The notes under the pieces were generated by a model. That model did no database searches. It was given only the letters and a program-made list of their open reading frames with translations, and was not told the DNA's origin. Shown here in pieces: positions 33,517 through 44,445 of a stretch of 64,000 nucleotides of DNA. Positions within the stretch are counted from its first letter, which is position 1. The number at the start of each line of letters is the position of its first letter. The translations under genes were made by a program, and so were the position numbers. This DNA is from Anagrus nilaparvatae (lineage: Eukaryota > Arthropoda > Insecta > Hymenoptera > Mymaridae), in NCBI GenBank assembly GCA_022575985.1, contig JAKSXM010000272.1, positions 3,782,001 to 3,846,000 of the forward strand, in the 5' to 3' direction.

Positions 33517-33993
33517 CGTAATTTATACCAATTATTATTTTATTAATACTTTTAAATATATATATTTTTTTATACCGTTTGCTATTCTCTTTCTTGTTTA
33601 TAAAAACTTTATATTTACTCTTCGCTTTATAAAAATTTTTTTTGTTTTCTATTTACTTCTCTGACTTTTTATTATTATTTTTGTTTATTTGTTGACTTCT
33701 CTTATATAATTTAATTTATGGTTAAAATTTTTTGCATATTAATAAGTATTTTTTTGTTTATTTTTGGTTACTGTAAGAGGTTCTGAGTTTCTTAATAGTG
33801 TATGAATTTGTTTTAATAATGTGCAACGTTAAAGAAAATAAGTAAAATAAATTTTATACTTATCTCTTACACTGTCAATATTAAGAAGGTTGTACGCTGC
33901 ATGGCTGCAATTTTTCAGTTTCTTGATGATATTTTCCTCCTTGTAATAACTTTTCCACCAGCTTCACGGTAGCGGAACCAGAATTTATTTATA
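33517..33993 (-). mobile_element. Untranslated leader of element B
   Basis: Between the end of the partial LTR3 (33994) and the gag start (33516). On the minus strand, 13 bases after the LTR end, lies TGGTTCCGCTACCGTGAAGC, a candidate primer binding site because it starts TGG. The rest is AT-rich without a protein. The tRNA primer was not identified. Confidence 0.45.
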
Positions 33994-34195
33994 TGTTACG
34001 GATTCGAGTTATATAAATAATTATCCAGTTGAGTCTAATGGCCTTATGTTTTAATTGATGCTGTTGGTTCTACTGGATCCCTAAGCATATGTTTTATCGG
34101 AAAAGGTTATCCAAGTATATGACTGAACACGTAGATGTTTATAATATTTCTTGTATATTAAGATTTTACTGTTCTCTGAACTTTGTAACCAAAAA
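33994..34195 (-). mobile_element. Partial LTR of element B (LTR3), the 3'-terminal 202 bases
   Basis: It matches the minus-strand 3' end of LTR1/LTR2 (ending ATCCGTAACA) and is followed by the B leader. On the other side it is joined directly to a copy of internal gag A sequence at 34196. It is the surviving end of the original 5' LTR of B. Confidence 0.8.
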
Positions 34196-34719
34196 TATCT
34201 GTCTGGTAGGTTTTCTTTGTTTTATTAAGTATTTCTTCTAATCTTAGTTGGTAACTCAATACTCTTTCGCCTTTAATTTGATAAATATCCCCTATTTTAT
34301 GTGATAAATCAAGATAGTCTACTTTTTTACTGAATAATCTTTCGAAGTGATGTGTAAATTCAGAAAGGGACTCAAAATTTATATCTAAAGTTGAATCATA
34401 AGCATTTCCGGTAATTTTATAATGTAATAATCTAAGAAGCAATGGCCATGATTCTCGTGGGGTTGTATTTTTGGCTCTTTGAATAAAGCCAAGTGAATAC
34501 GTCAGGAGTCTGCCCATCGAAATTTTGAATACTGTCTAATGCTATTTTTAATTCAAAGTTTGTGTTGGTTGTGCCATATTTGTATTTGGTTTATTAAAGT
34601 TGTTAATATTGTATTCTATTAAACTGTTTAAATAGGTTAGATTTTGTTCTGCTAGGTTGTAAAGATCTTGTCTTACTTGTATCTCTCTGGTACTTAATAG
34701 TTCACTTTCGAAAGTGGGT
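34196..34719 (-). repeat. Duplicated segment of gag A within element B
   Basis: About 524 bases closely match 24805-25329 (about ten differences by eye), including the ORF 34517-34197 equal to the capsid start of A. Together with LTR2 it forms a 1.25 kb block (34196-35440) that duplicates 24805-26049. The join with LTR3 at 34195/34196 occurs at short shared CTGG-like sequence. This is a recombination or gene-conversion product, not a separate element. Confidence 0.75.
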
Positions 34720-35440
34720 TGTTACGGATTCGAGTTATATAAATAATTATTCAGTTGAGTCTAATGGCCTTATGTTTTAATTGATGCTGTTGGTTCTACT
34801 GGATCCCTAAGGATATGTTTTATCGGAAAAGGTTATCCAAGTAAATGACTGAACACGTAGATGTTTATAATATTTCTTGTTTATTAAGATTTTACTGTTC
34901 TCTGAACTTTGTAACCAAAAATATATATCTACTGGACTATTTATGTTGACTGAGTAAGGACTTGTAAATGATGTGTACGTATAGACGTCTGAGTTCCTGA
35001 CTGCCCGCTCTTAGCGTTTGTAACGACTTATATACTCGTTGTGGGTGGTAACCCCCCCTGGGAGGAAGTAACTATCTTTGTTTACCCCTCGACTCCCTGT
35101 AGACCATTTTACATTAGTCCTGTAGACCATCGGGGTAGGGGTCTGTATTGATTTTAGTTTACCCTCTAAACTTATCTGAACCATTAACCCTACTTAGGTT
35201 TGCTTTTCTCTTATAGTGAAAGGCTGGAGGGAGCTTCCCCTTTATTCAGTCGAAAAAGGGTGGCCGTAAATTATAAAAGAGAGTGCTTATCTCTCTTTGA
35301 ATATTATTAATCAATAGTCAAGATATTCCTGTAGCCCTTTGCAATAAAATTTTATGGGCTATTCTGAAGAGGTGGAGGGTGGAATTTATTTTATATATTA
35401 GGGTGGTGTCTATATTAGGGTGTTTAGTAAATCCCTAACA
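34720..35440 (-). mobile_element. 5' LTR of element B (LTR2)
   Basis: Full-length LTR, 721 bases, TG...CA on the minus strand, nearly identical to LTR1. Its outer flank is GGGT (35441-35444), matching the GGGT at 25326-25329 beside LTR1. Across one GGGT copy the gag A frame of 35441-35845 continues directly into the gag sequence beside LTR1, which shows that B is inserted inside the gag of A. Confidence 0.85.
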
Positions 35441-35845
35441 GGGTTCACTGTTTGAACTTTTTTGTGGTAGTATAGGGGTTGTAGTGTTTAAAATTGGGCT
35501 CTCTATAATTGATGTTTTATTTGTTGGAGACGAAGTTAAAAAATTAGTATCGTCTTCAAAAATATTTGAGGTTTGCTCTTGAAGTTCAATATTATTAGTT
35601 GTGAATGTATTATTTATTTGTAGGGATATTTGGGATTTGTCAATTTTTGAAGTTTCAGAATTTTCAGTAATTGTTGTATTTTTAGTTTTAGAGGTTAAAA
35701 GTCCTTTAACAAAATCTTTTGTTGATTGTATACTTCTAATTAATTTAGAACCAGAAGGTTGTGTATTATTTATTAAATTTTGATTTGTGGCTAATTGTTG
35801 GGATCTTGATCTAGTTATAGGACCTGATGGATTTGTTTTAGACAT
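35441..35845 (-). pseudogene. gag of element A, N-terminal part
   Basis: ORF of 136 residues starting MSKTNPSGPITRSRSQQLA, a Thr/Ser/Asn-rich N-terminal region typical of insect Gypsy Gag starts (ITRSRS-type motif). It stops where LTR2 of element B begins; the remainder of the frame resumes at 25329. The ATG at 35845 fits the Gag N-terminus. No protease or zinc motif is expected here. Confidence 0.7.
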
Positions 35846-35908
35846 AACAATTTCATTTTAAAATAATAGTTAAATAGTAAAAGAAAATTATAAAATTATT
35901 TTTATATA

Positions 35909-37440
35909 TGTTAGCGTGAAAGTATATAATTCCGGGATTATATATAATCCCTAGTGGTTATATATAACCCCGATAGCTTTTAGTGGATGTGAATAATTCA
36001 AAATAAATCATTCTAAATTATATACATTCCCTAGTGATTATATATAATCCCGTACCATTCTATCGAATTATATAAATTCACGGGGACTTACCCGTGGATG
36101 TATAAAATAAAATTAATTATTCAAATTCCCGTACACATGCATCACAGTGAATGTAAATAAAATAAAAAATGAGTTAAATTATGATAAAAAAAGTAAATAT
36201 TTATTATTTAAAAATAAAAGGCTTTTTTTTAGTCAATTTTAACATATTCTTAAAAATTTTTTAAAGATATTTTTAGTCAATTTTAACATATTTTTATAAA
36301 TTTTTTAAAGATTTTTTTATTTATTACAGCATGTATTGCTATGATGGCACCTTGATGTACACAACCTACCATTTTTTTTACACTTACATCTGTTATTTAT
36401 ACACCTGGAGGTACAATTGCACTTTTGCATGCCTTGACCACTTCCATTGCTCTGTTGGGTTGCAACTTTTCTTACAGATGTAACTTGATCTGGAACTTGG
36501 TTTATATCTAAAAGTGTCTCAGGGCAAAGCGAAAACTGAGATCGAGCATATAGTTGTTGTAATTTCCCATTTTCTGTACCTATTTTATAAAAACCATCTG
36601 CTGTTTTTTCTAAGATAACACCAATTAAATTTCTTGCGTCACCCTTTCCACGATCCACGTCAGGCACAGGAATTCTCACCGTTGAACCTTTTACAGCCTC
36701 ACCAAATTTTTGATCCGACGCAAGCTTCATTTTTTTGGCTTGCTTATTCAAAGATTCTAGAGAATCTTCTCGTTCTCTGGTAATCTTAGTTTTACTTTTA
36801 CATAAATTACATAAAATTTGATTTTGACAAACGTCGGAGCAATTTTCATGTATAACATAACTATTTTTTCAAAAATAACTATTTTTTCTATCATTATTAT
36901 ATAATTCATTTATTTTATCATCAAATCGTTGCTTGAAAACTTTTTTCTTTTCGTCACTAAATTCAACATTTTCCTTATTCATATTCATATTTTTTAACAC
37001 ACGTAAATAATTAAACAAATTAAAATTTACAAATTAAAATTTCTTTGCCAGCGTCCAAAGATAAACTAAACTTTTATATTTATTCAAAACTATACAATAT
37101 TATAATTATATAATTTAAAATCAAAACAATGTATAAACCTATCTATTTGTTTACAAATTTAAAAATAATAAATAAAAATTTTGAGCGTCGATACTTTTAT
37201 TCAAAATAATGTTAAATAACTAAATTAAATAATTCAGATTATATTATTTACTTTCACGGCCTTGAAAATTGAATTATTTAAATTCACGGGTGCCTACCTG
37301 TGATTATATATGAACCCTAGGGAAAGTAAATAATTCAACTTTATTTTACTTTCTTATTTAAACTCACGGCTCACGATTGTGATTATATATAACCACTAGG
37401 GATTATATATAACACCGAATTATATACTTTCACGCTAACA
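35909..37440 (-). mobile_element. Ginger-type DNA transposon, internally deleted
   Basis: Inverted ends TGTTAGCGTGAAAGTATATA at the left and its complement ending CGCTAACA at the right, flanked by TATA on both sides (35905-35908, 37441-37444). The TGT...ACA ends and 4-base duplication match Ginger elements, which carry integrase-like transposases. Subterminal regions hold alternating ATTATATATAATCCCTAGTG blocks in both arms. The only coding remnant is 36317-36751 and a short N-terminal piece near 36975. It lies about 60 bases upstream of the gag start of element A, perhaps in its 5' leader or LTR. Confidence 0.75.
36317..36751 (-). pseudogene. Ginger/KRBA2-like transposase, C-terminal fragment
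   Basis: 144 residues: STVRIPVPDVDRGKGDARNL, VILEKTADGFYKIGTENG, LQQLYARSQFSLC, then a Cys-rich tail with CNCTSRCINNRCKCKKNG and CHHSNTCCNK. This is the C-terminal module of the integrase-like proteins found in Ginger transposons and their domesticated vertebrate relatives (KRBA2/SCAND3 types). The DDE core is missing: upstream in the same frame only MNKENVEFSDEKKKVFK and about 60 residues remain, so an internal deletion joined the N- and C-termini. Confidence 0.75.
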
Positions 37441-37444
37441 TATA

Positions 37445-38010
37445 TATGAATAATGAATATGTATATTTAATATATGTGTATAATAAATGCATTATTAAAA
37501 AAAAATTGTCATCATCAAAAAAAAAATTGATGCGTGGGGTAGCCTACTTAATTTTGTATAAATTGACCGCGAAAAAAAAAATTAATTATCAGTTGTTTTA
37601 TTAAAAGTAATTGAAGACATCAAAGAAAAAAGAAAAAAAAAATGTGTAATTTTCCTTATGTTTATTTCCTTTCTACACAAAAGAGGTCAAAAAAAAGAGA
37701 AGAAAAAAAAATTGTTTATTGATGAATTTACATTAAATTTAAATTTACAATACTGCAAATTAAATATTTAATAAAGAAAATAAAAAAAAATAATTTTGTT
37801 AATATAATATGTAAATAATTGATATAATAAAAAAAAAATAAAATTAATAATAAAAATGTCAAGGAAAAAAGAATATATATTTTTTATTCTAAGAATAAAA
37901 AAAAATTGTCTATTTTTTTTTTTAAACCTTTTTCTTATCACAAAAAAGAAAGAAAAAAAAATTATCATTTAAGAATAAAAGCAAATATTTTAAATTTATA
38001 AAAATCATAT
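37445..38010. other. Poly-A/AAGAAA-rich spacer, probably 5' leader/LTR remains of element A
   Basis: No gene. Several runs of eight to ten A interleaved with AAGAAAA motifs. It lies between the Ginger element and the env of element E, where the lost 5' LTR of A would be; no LTR border was identified. Confidence 0.3.
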
Positions 38011-38940
38011 AATGGCTGTATTTCGGATCATTATAACATTTTATATTACGGATATTCAGAAAAAATAACCGATTTTACAGATATCAAAAATAACATTACA
38101 ACATATATATTGAACTCACAACATACAACCTTTGCTTTTAAAATAATAGAACAAACTTCTATTTGTCAAATAACAGCAACACTCCACCCACGTATACTAA
38201 TCCTAGATAATAAAAAAGTTGTATTAAATCAAATTCTGCAACACATTCCTATCGGAAATAAGGGAGTCCAAGATTTAGATCTTTTTACGTACATAAATCA
38301 AAAATTTGTTTTTACAGAACACCATATAAATTCACAAGCAGATAAATTATATTTACATATGTTGAGAAAAGAATGTGAATTAGAAAAATCCATACTCCAA
38401 AATAACCAAATCCTAGCCAAATTATCGTTTACGTAATACGTTGTACACCGATCAGAGTACAAATGGTACAAACTGACGGTTGTTATAACGAATTACCAGT
38501 CTTAAAAAACAATAAAACTTTAAAATTTTTAACACCAATAACAAGAATTTTAATTAATCAAGCAATGGAGGTGAGCTGTTCAACGATTTCACCACCAATT
38601 TTCAAAATTAACGACGTTTGGCTAAAATTTTTAGCAAACCCACTACCAGCACAAGAACCAGTGATTTTGAAGCCAGATACCAAGATTTCTTAGAAATATG
38701 AGCCGATGAAGAATCTGTCAACAAGCGGAATTGATTCCATAAATGAAATAGAAAACCTGCAAAAAAATATTCTGTTCCCTATGGAACGTGAATCGCTATT
38801 AAACAGCATAGCGAGATCATTGAATGGCGAAACCTTAATACACCAAGAATTGTAACAGAATTTACTTACACAAAACTCTATATACACAATCTTAAACAAC
38901 TTTTACGAAACAGTCAAAAGAGATTTTTGGGACTTTAGCC
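38011..38940 (+). pseudogene. Envelope glycoprotein pseudogene of element E, ectodomain part
   Basis: ORFs 38110-38436, 38463-38693 and a frame to 38940 carry the same env type as element F: an ectodomain helix (HMLRKECELEKSIL), the conserved TDGCYNELPVLKNNKTLKFL stretch, and ILFPMERESLLNSIAR before the membrane anchor. There are a frameshift and two stops. It is cut at 38940 by a 1.6 kb foldback element and resumes at 40562. The resemblance is to chuvirus-like glycoproteins captured by insect LTR elements; entry function is lost. Confidence 0.65.
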
Positions 38941-38944
38941 TGCC

Positions 38945-40557
38945 CACACCAGTCTCGAAGGAAATTTTATCCGATCCAAAATGGTGACAAGAACGGATTG
39001 TTTCTACTCATTAAAGACACTTTGTACATGACAAAAACACCCGGGAAAAATCTGGAACTGCTGCGCTTTTTAAAATATTCAAAAAAAACGTATTTTACAT
39101 GCATACCTATACAAAACCTACACAATTTTAGGGTTTTTAAGAATTTTCATAGAATTTTTTTTTTAATCAATACTATTCTGTTTTATTTATGATCCCAGGA
39201 AAAATATAGTAATCAAACATTAAAATTTTTGAAAAAATAATTAAATAAAGATTTTTTTAAGGGCAGTACTTTAATTTTATCCTGTACCTCTTATACATGT
39301 GAATTTAGGTTTTTATTATGGTATCAATCATCCCTAAGCATTAAAAATTTTTCTTGACGTTAATACTCCAGAAAAATATATTCTATTATCAAATAACAAT
39401 CGATTTCATGATTAGAGAAGTTTATAAAATGCTTAATTTATCAATTTCACTGATAACAGGCGACAGTCTCAATTTTTTCATTCAAGGGTCCAGAGAGTAT
39501 TTCAAATATATTGTAATTATAAAATTTTTCTCAGACTTAAAACTTTTTCAGACATTATTTTCCGAAATTATATGTAGTTCTTGCACACATAAAAACAGAA
39601 TCAAATATTTATTTAGTCTTAGAATAATTATTTTCAACTCATTTAATTATTAGAATCCCAATTTTTTTATCTAATTCACATTTCAGTTTTGAGTTATTAC
39701 ACACTTATAACTTCTTTCTGAGCCTAAAAATATTTTCAGCTATTATGTAATAATTACAGCATCATTTTTTAACATAAAATATAGAATTTGAAGAAATTTA
39801 AAGCATGTAGTCATTCAGAACTGCAATGTAATTTAGATAAAAAATTGGAATTCTAATAATTAAATGAGTTGAAAATAATTATTCTTACACTAAATTAAAA
39901 TTTGAATCTATTTTTATGTGTGCAAGAACTACATATAATTTCGGAAAATAATGTCTGAAAAAGTTTTAAGTCTGAAAAAAATTTTATAATTACAATATAT
40001 TTGAAATACTCTCTGGACCCTTGAATGAAAAAATTGAGACTGTCGCCTGTTATCAGTGAAATTGATAAATTAAGCATTTTATAAACTTCTCTAATCATGA
40101 AATCGATTGTTATTTGATAATAGAATATGTTTTTCTGGAGTATTAACGTCAAGAAAAATTTTTAATGCTTAGGGATGATTGATACCATAATAAAAACCTA
40201 AATTCACATGTATAAGAGGTACAGGATAAAATTAAAGTACTGCCCTTAAAAAAATCTTTATTTAATTATTTTTTCAAAAATTTTAATGTTTGATTACTAT
40301 ATTTTTCCTGGGATCATAAATAAAACAGAATAGTATTGATAAAAAAAAAAATTCTATGAAAATTCTTAAAAACCCTAAAATTGTGTAGGTTTTGTATAGG
40401 CATGTAAAATACGTTTTTTTTGAATTTTTTAAAAAGCGCAGCAGTTCCAGATTTTTCCCGGGTGTTTTTGTCATGTACAAAGTGTCTTTAATGAGTAGAA
40501 ACAAACCGTTCTTGTCACCATTTTGGATCGGATAAATTTTCCTTCAAGACTGGTGTG
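38945..40557. mobile_element. Foldback element F2 (1.6 kb palindrome) inserted in env of element E
   Basis: Inverted ends CACACCAGTCTCGAAGGAAA and complement; arms of roughly 0.75 kb are nearly identical, with a loop at about 39700-39810. TGCC flanks both ends (38941-38944 and 40558-40561), and the env frame is continuous across one TGCC copy, which proves the borders and a 4-base target duplication. No coding capacity: ORFs at 38998-39653 and 39895-40504 are mirror images. Its mobilising enzyme is unknown. Confidence 0.9.
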
Positions 40558-40561
40558 TGCC

Positions 40562-40735
40562 ATCAGCAGGAATATTAGGAATACTTTCCATATTATACTT
40601 CATCAAGTCAATTTTATCAACAATACTAAATTTTTTTCAACTACAACGAATTTATGGATTTTCATTTTATTTATTGGGAGCAATTTTTACATCCGTTACT
40701 AACTTCTAATACAACTTTCGAATTACGAAAATATA
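40562..40735 (+). pseudogene. Env transmembrane part of element E
   Basis: It continues the env frame after the foldback. A hydrophobic anchor is followed by an RIYGFSFYLLGAIF segment that corresponds to the conserved post-anchor hydrophobic stretch of the env in element F. It ends at a stop soon after. Confidence 0.6.
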
Positions 40736-41448
40736 AATACAAATAATCATCCAGAAGCAAAACAAATCCAGCCATAGAATATCAAGCTAAAAACGACCAA
40801 GTAACAATTAACATGGCACAAAATAATCATAACATACCAACCATCACCCCCCCTCCAATACCTACAAAAGCTCCCTGCACTGAACCCAAATCATACCATT
40901 CTTTTGATAAAAACTTCAAGTTTTATCAAAAAAATTAACCAATTACACTTTCTTTTTCTATGCTAATATATTATAAGCATTATTAACTTTCTTTGATTTT
41001 CTGAAATCAACTTTTTGACAGTTTAAAATAAAATTTAAAACTCCCAAAAGCTAAGCGGGGAGGAATACCTGAGGTACCGAAGTACCTAAAGTAAGGGAAC
41101 CTTACACATTTTGAATTAATACAACTAAATAAAAAATTTTTATAAAAAAAATAATCATTATAAAATTTTTGCTAACATTATCTCTTAAAAAAATATATAT
41201 AAGTTACTAAAAATTCATAAAACAAAATTTTGTAAAATGACAACACTTTAATTTGCAACGTAAGATAAACTTGCAGCTCAATGCACTCTAACATAAATAA
41301 ATGTAAAAATCGCATAATAGACTAAACTTCCAATGTAAAAATTAATTGAAATTTTTATAAAATACGCTGTAACTAATATTTTATCTGGTTACCAAACCAG
41401 ATCAAAAATAAAAACTAACATTTTTATTTTAGAAACTAGGGGTGGAGA
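40736..41448 (+). mobile_element. 3' untranslated region and polypurine tract of element E
   Basis: No ORF. Decayed cytoplasmic-tail sequence, then AT-rich DNA containing AAGCGGGGAGGAA near 41055, and ending AACTAGGGGTGGAGA directly before the LTR, which is a good polypurine tract for plus-strand priming. Confidence 0.55.
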
Positions 41449-41855
41449 TGTTATGCAATAACTAACAAAAAATAATAAATAATTAATAATAATTTATAAA
41501 CAATTAATAATAAATAGTAAACAATTACCTAAGATAATATTTATAAATAAAATATGTAAATACTATTTAAGCTTATTAATCAAATAGGAAATGTTTTAGA
41601 TTAAGAAATAATAACATAATATTAAGAAATTATAACAAAAGTTAAGAAAGAATAGTTTATTATTACGCAAAATATAACATAAGATTATGTAATACATAAA
41701 TAGTTTAAGAAATAACTTAAATAAGAAACCATTAGTATATAAGACAATAAAATTATAATTAAGTTAGTCATTTAAGATAAATCTCACGTCGTGTATCTTT
41801 AAATCGTAACTTTATTAATAAACTAAGTTTCGTATAAAATCAGTATCTACATTCA
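41449..41855 (+). mobile_element. 3' LTR of element E
   Basis: Starts TGTTATGCAATAACTAAC after a polypurine tract and ends near TATCTACATTCA. It contains a TATATAAGA promoter motif near 41738 and AATAAA near 41817. Its first 156 bases recur at 19739-19894. The exact 3' border (41851 or 41855) cannot be decided because the 5' LTR copy is truncated. Confidence 0.75.
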
Positions 41856-41887
41856 TTTTTTTATAATAATAATTAGGTTTAATATCC

Positions 41888-43330
41888 GGCCGCACTTGTC
41901 TGGCCATCATAACCACCTTCACGACCTGCTCGATGGCACCGATCGTGGAACGCACCTCACGAAAGCCGTGTTGGTCGTCGCTAAGCTGCTTCCCTAATTA
42001 CCTGCCGAAATCTTCCTCTGACCATGCTCTCCATCACCTTGCCAATGGTATTTAACATACACAATGGTCTGTAAAATGATAAAGATCCTGGTTCACCCTT
42101 TCCCTTGCTTATCAGAGCCAGACGGGCCACTTTCCAGTCCCTTGGAAAGGCGCCTGCCATGAGGCACGCGTTAAACATGCCAAGCAGGAGACCAGGGATT
42201 ATCTTTGCAGCCGCCTTAAAGGCTTCCGCGGGTATTCCATCTGGTCCTGGCGCTTTCCCATTTTTCATTGATCTAATTGCCTGAAGCATCTCCACCTCGA
42301 TAAATAGCGGAACTTGCTCCCTCGGGACATCCAAAGCAGGGTATTGTTGGTTTGGATGATCCGGGAAGAGAGCGTCCACTATTCTTTTGGTCGCTGCTTC
42401 ATCCTTATATCCCAGGCCCCACGGGTCGCTGTTGACATCATCTCTTAGGGACCGAAGACAGCGCGCCTTGCTGAGGCAGATAGCTTTCGCCAGCCTATGC
42501 TTGGCTTCCTTGTACTCTTCAGAGCGCGTAGCTAGCTCTGGGCGGCCATGCGCTCTTTGCCGTTTTCTGCGTGCACCGTGACAGACCCGTCTAAGCTCCG
42601 CAATTTCTTCATTCCACCAGTACACGCTTCTTTTACCCTTCCTTCCGTTTACGCGGCATATAGGCATCTCAAGCTCCCCTCAGAAGAGCAGTTACCCTCT
42701 TGACAAGAGTCTCTGCCTCTCGCGGAGCGGGAGCAGTCGGTCCTCCATGCCAGGCTGGGATAGACGAGAACTCATCGCGATGATAATCCACAAATCTGTC
42801 CTCGTCCATCTTCGACACATTCCAGCCTAGTGGTTGCTGTTTGTACAGGGGCCGATTAACAATCTTATCACGCACTTTGAAGGTGATGTAATTATGGTCG
42901 CTGCCATTGGCTCTATCCATCACCCTCCAACCGCCCACTCTTTCTGCTAGCCCGGCCGAGGCAAAAGTGACATCAGGGATCGATTCGCCAAAGCCTGGCC
43001 TTACGTAGGTTGGATTGTTCCCAGAGTTTATGACCACCAGATCAGATTAGCGGCCATCTCTAGGATCAACGTTCCCCTACGGTTCGTGGTTGGCATTCCC
43101 CATTCCACGGCCCTGGCATTTAAGTCCCCAGCAAATATGATATTGCCAGAGACTTCCCTTATCGTTTCCTCCAATAAGGCCAGCTTTGCCGTGAACACCC
43201 CAATAGTGTCATTCGGTGACAAATAACAACTAATGAAAGTTGTATCACCGCACTTTGCCCAGACGTGGCAGTTGCCTTTTCCATGTCGGGGCATAGACGT
43301 CTGAGCACAACCTCGTAGCCATATAGCGCA
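41888..43330 (-). pseudogene. R1-like non-LTR retrotransposon: endonuclease and start of RT
   Basis: From about 43330 down: APE-type endonuclease (TTFISCYLSPNDTI, GNIIFAGDLNARAVEWGMP with the GDxNA catalytic motif, NGSDHNYITFKV with the SDH motif), a frameshift at 43037, then ORF 42667-41981 with SVYWWNEEI, MKNGKAPGPDGIPAEAFKAA and FYRPLCMLNTIGKVMESMV, the N-terminal RT motifs. The RT palm (YADD) and 3' half are absent. The sequence is GC-richer than its surroundings. It would nick DNA and reverse transcribe in place; this copy is dead. Confidence 0.8.
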
Positions 43331-43447
43331 CCGGCCTGTCCATACCAAATCTATTACTGTACAGCCGATAGAGCTTATATGCGTATAATTTGCAGGACTG
43401 TCACTTGGCGTTCTTCCATTCAAAGCGTATAGGCCAAACTCTTCCAT
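43331..43447 (-). pseudogene. Small endonuclease fragment of a second non-LTR element
   Basis: The first 36 residues of the ORF 43447-43028 read MEEFGLYALNGRTPSDSP and SSIGCTVIDLVW, a motif that belongs near the C-terminal half of APE endonucleases in other retroposons. It is fused in frame before the start of the R1-like endonuclease, so the order is wrong for a single protein. Confidence 0.5.
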
Positions 43448-43490
43448 TAGTTCTCATAGCAATTTACCTCTTTTGTTAAATCACGCCTAG

Positions 43491-44445
43491 CTTGAAAGAT
43501 CGGATTATGCAAACGTCGGGCACTTGGGATTTTATAGCGGAAAATGAATGTTCAATCTATAAGGAGATAATACTTTCTTGGATTTAAATGTTTCACCTAG
43601 CTTCTTGAGAGTTATTTGATAAAACGTGTCTCTCGGGGCAGCTGAAAATGAGCAAAAATTTTTCCTGCTCGGATCGGGCTGAAATTTTCAGGAAAGGTTG
43701 CTTTTTTGGTCTCCAAAAACATGGTGAAACCCGTTTTTCAAAATCAGTCATCCTCTTCGAGATATTTATCAATATGTCTCCCTTTTAAAATACATGGGAA
43801 AACTTATTTTGTAGCGGTTTTTCTGATTTTGCTTCACAATTTTAGTTTGACTAAGCACCAAACCAACGAGAAAAGTTTTTTTTAACATTCATTCACATGT
43901 CTGCTTCATTATATACAGGATTGGTGTTTGGCCAACGTGGCCAGACGCCTCTATGTCTGAAAAAATCGAGTTTAAAATTGAAAAAATAACGTTTTTTAAA
44001 AATTGCGTATATTAAATTATTTATATGTATATAATTTATTTAAAATTAATGTTAAAAAAACTTTTCTCGTTGGTTTGGTGCTTGATCAAACTAAAATTGT
44101 GGAGCAAATTAAGAAAAACCGCTATTAAATGGCTTTTCCCATGTATTTTAAATGGGAGACATATTGATAAATATCTCGAAGAGGATGACTGATTTTGAAA
44201 AACGGGTTTCACCATGTTTTTGGGGACCAAAAATGCAACCTTTCCTGAAAATTTCAGCCCGATCCGAGCAGGAAAAATTTTTGCTCATTTTCAGCTGCCC
44301 TGAGAGACACGTTTTATCAAATAACTCTCAAGAAACTAGGTGAAACATTTAAATCCAAGAAAGTATTATCTCCTTATAGGTTGAACATTCATTTTCCGCT
44401 ATAAAATCCCAAGTGCCCGACGTTAGCATAATCCGATCTTTCAAG
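43491..44445. mobile_element. Foldback element F3 (0.95 kb palindrome)
   Basis: Arms of about 400 bases: CTTGAAAGATCGGATTATGC at the left end and its complement ending at 44445. They are nearly identical up to AACATT at about 43892 and restart at about 44046. The loop contains GTTTGGCCAACGTGGCCAGAC, itself a small hairpin. No coding capacity. No clear target duplication. Confidence 0.85.

Noticed and set aside
34196..35440. Initial reading as an independent short Gypsy element with two LTRs
   Set aside because: The block duplicates 24805-26049 exactly in order, and its gag half belongs to element A, so it is a duplicated junction of element B.
37768..37968. Phe/Lys-rich ORF on the minus strand
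   Set aside because: Generated by runs of A/T; no conserved pattern.
39354..40152. Two identical-looking proteins on opposite strands (39354-39653 and 39895-40152)
   Set aside because: They are the two arms of the palindrome F2 and not duplicated genes.
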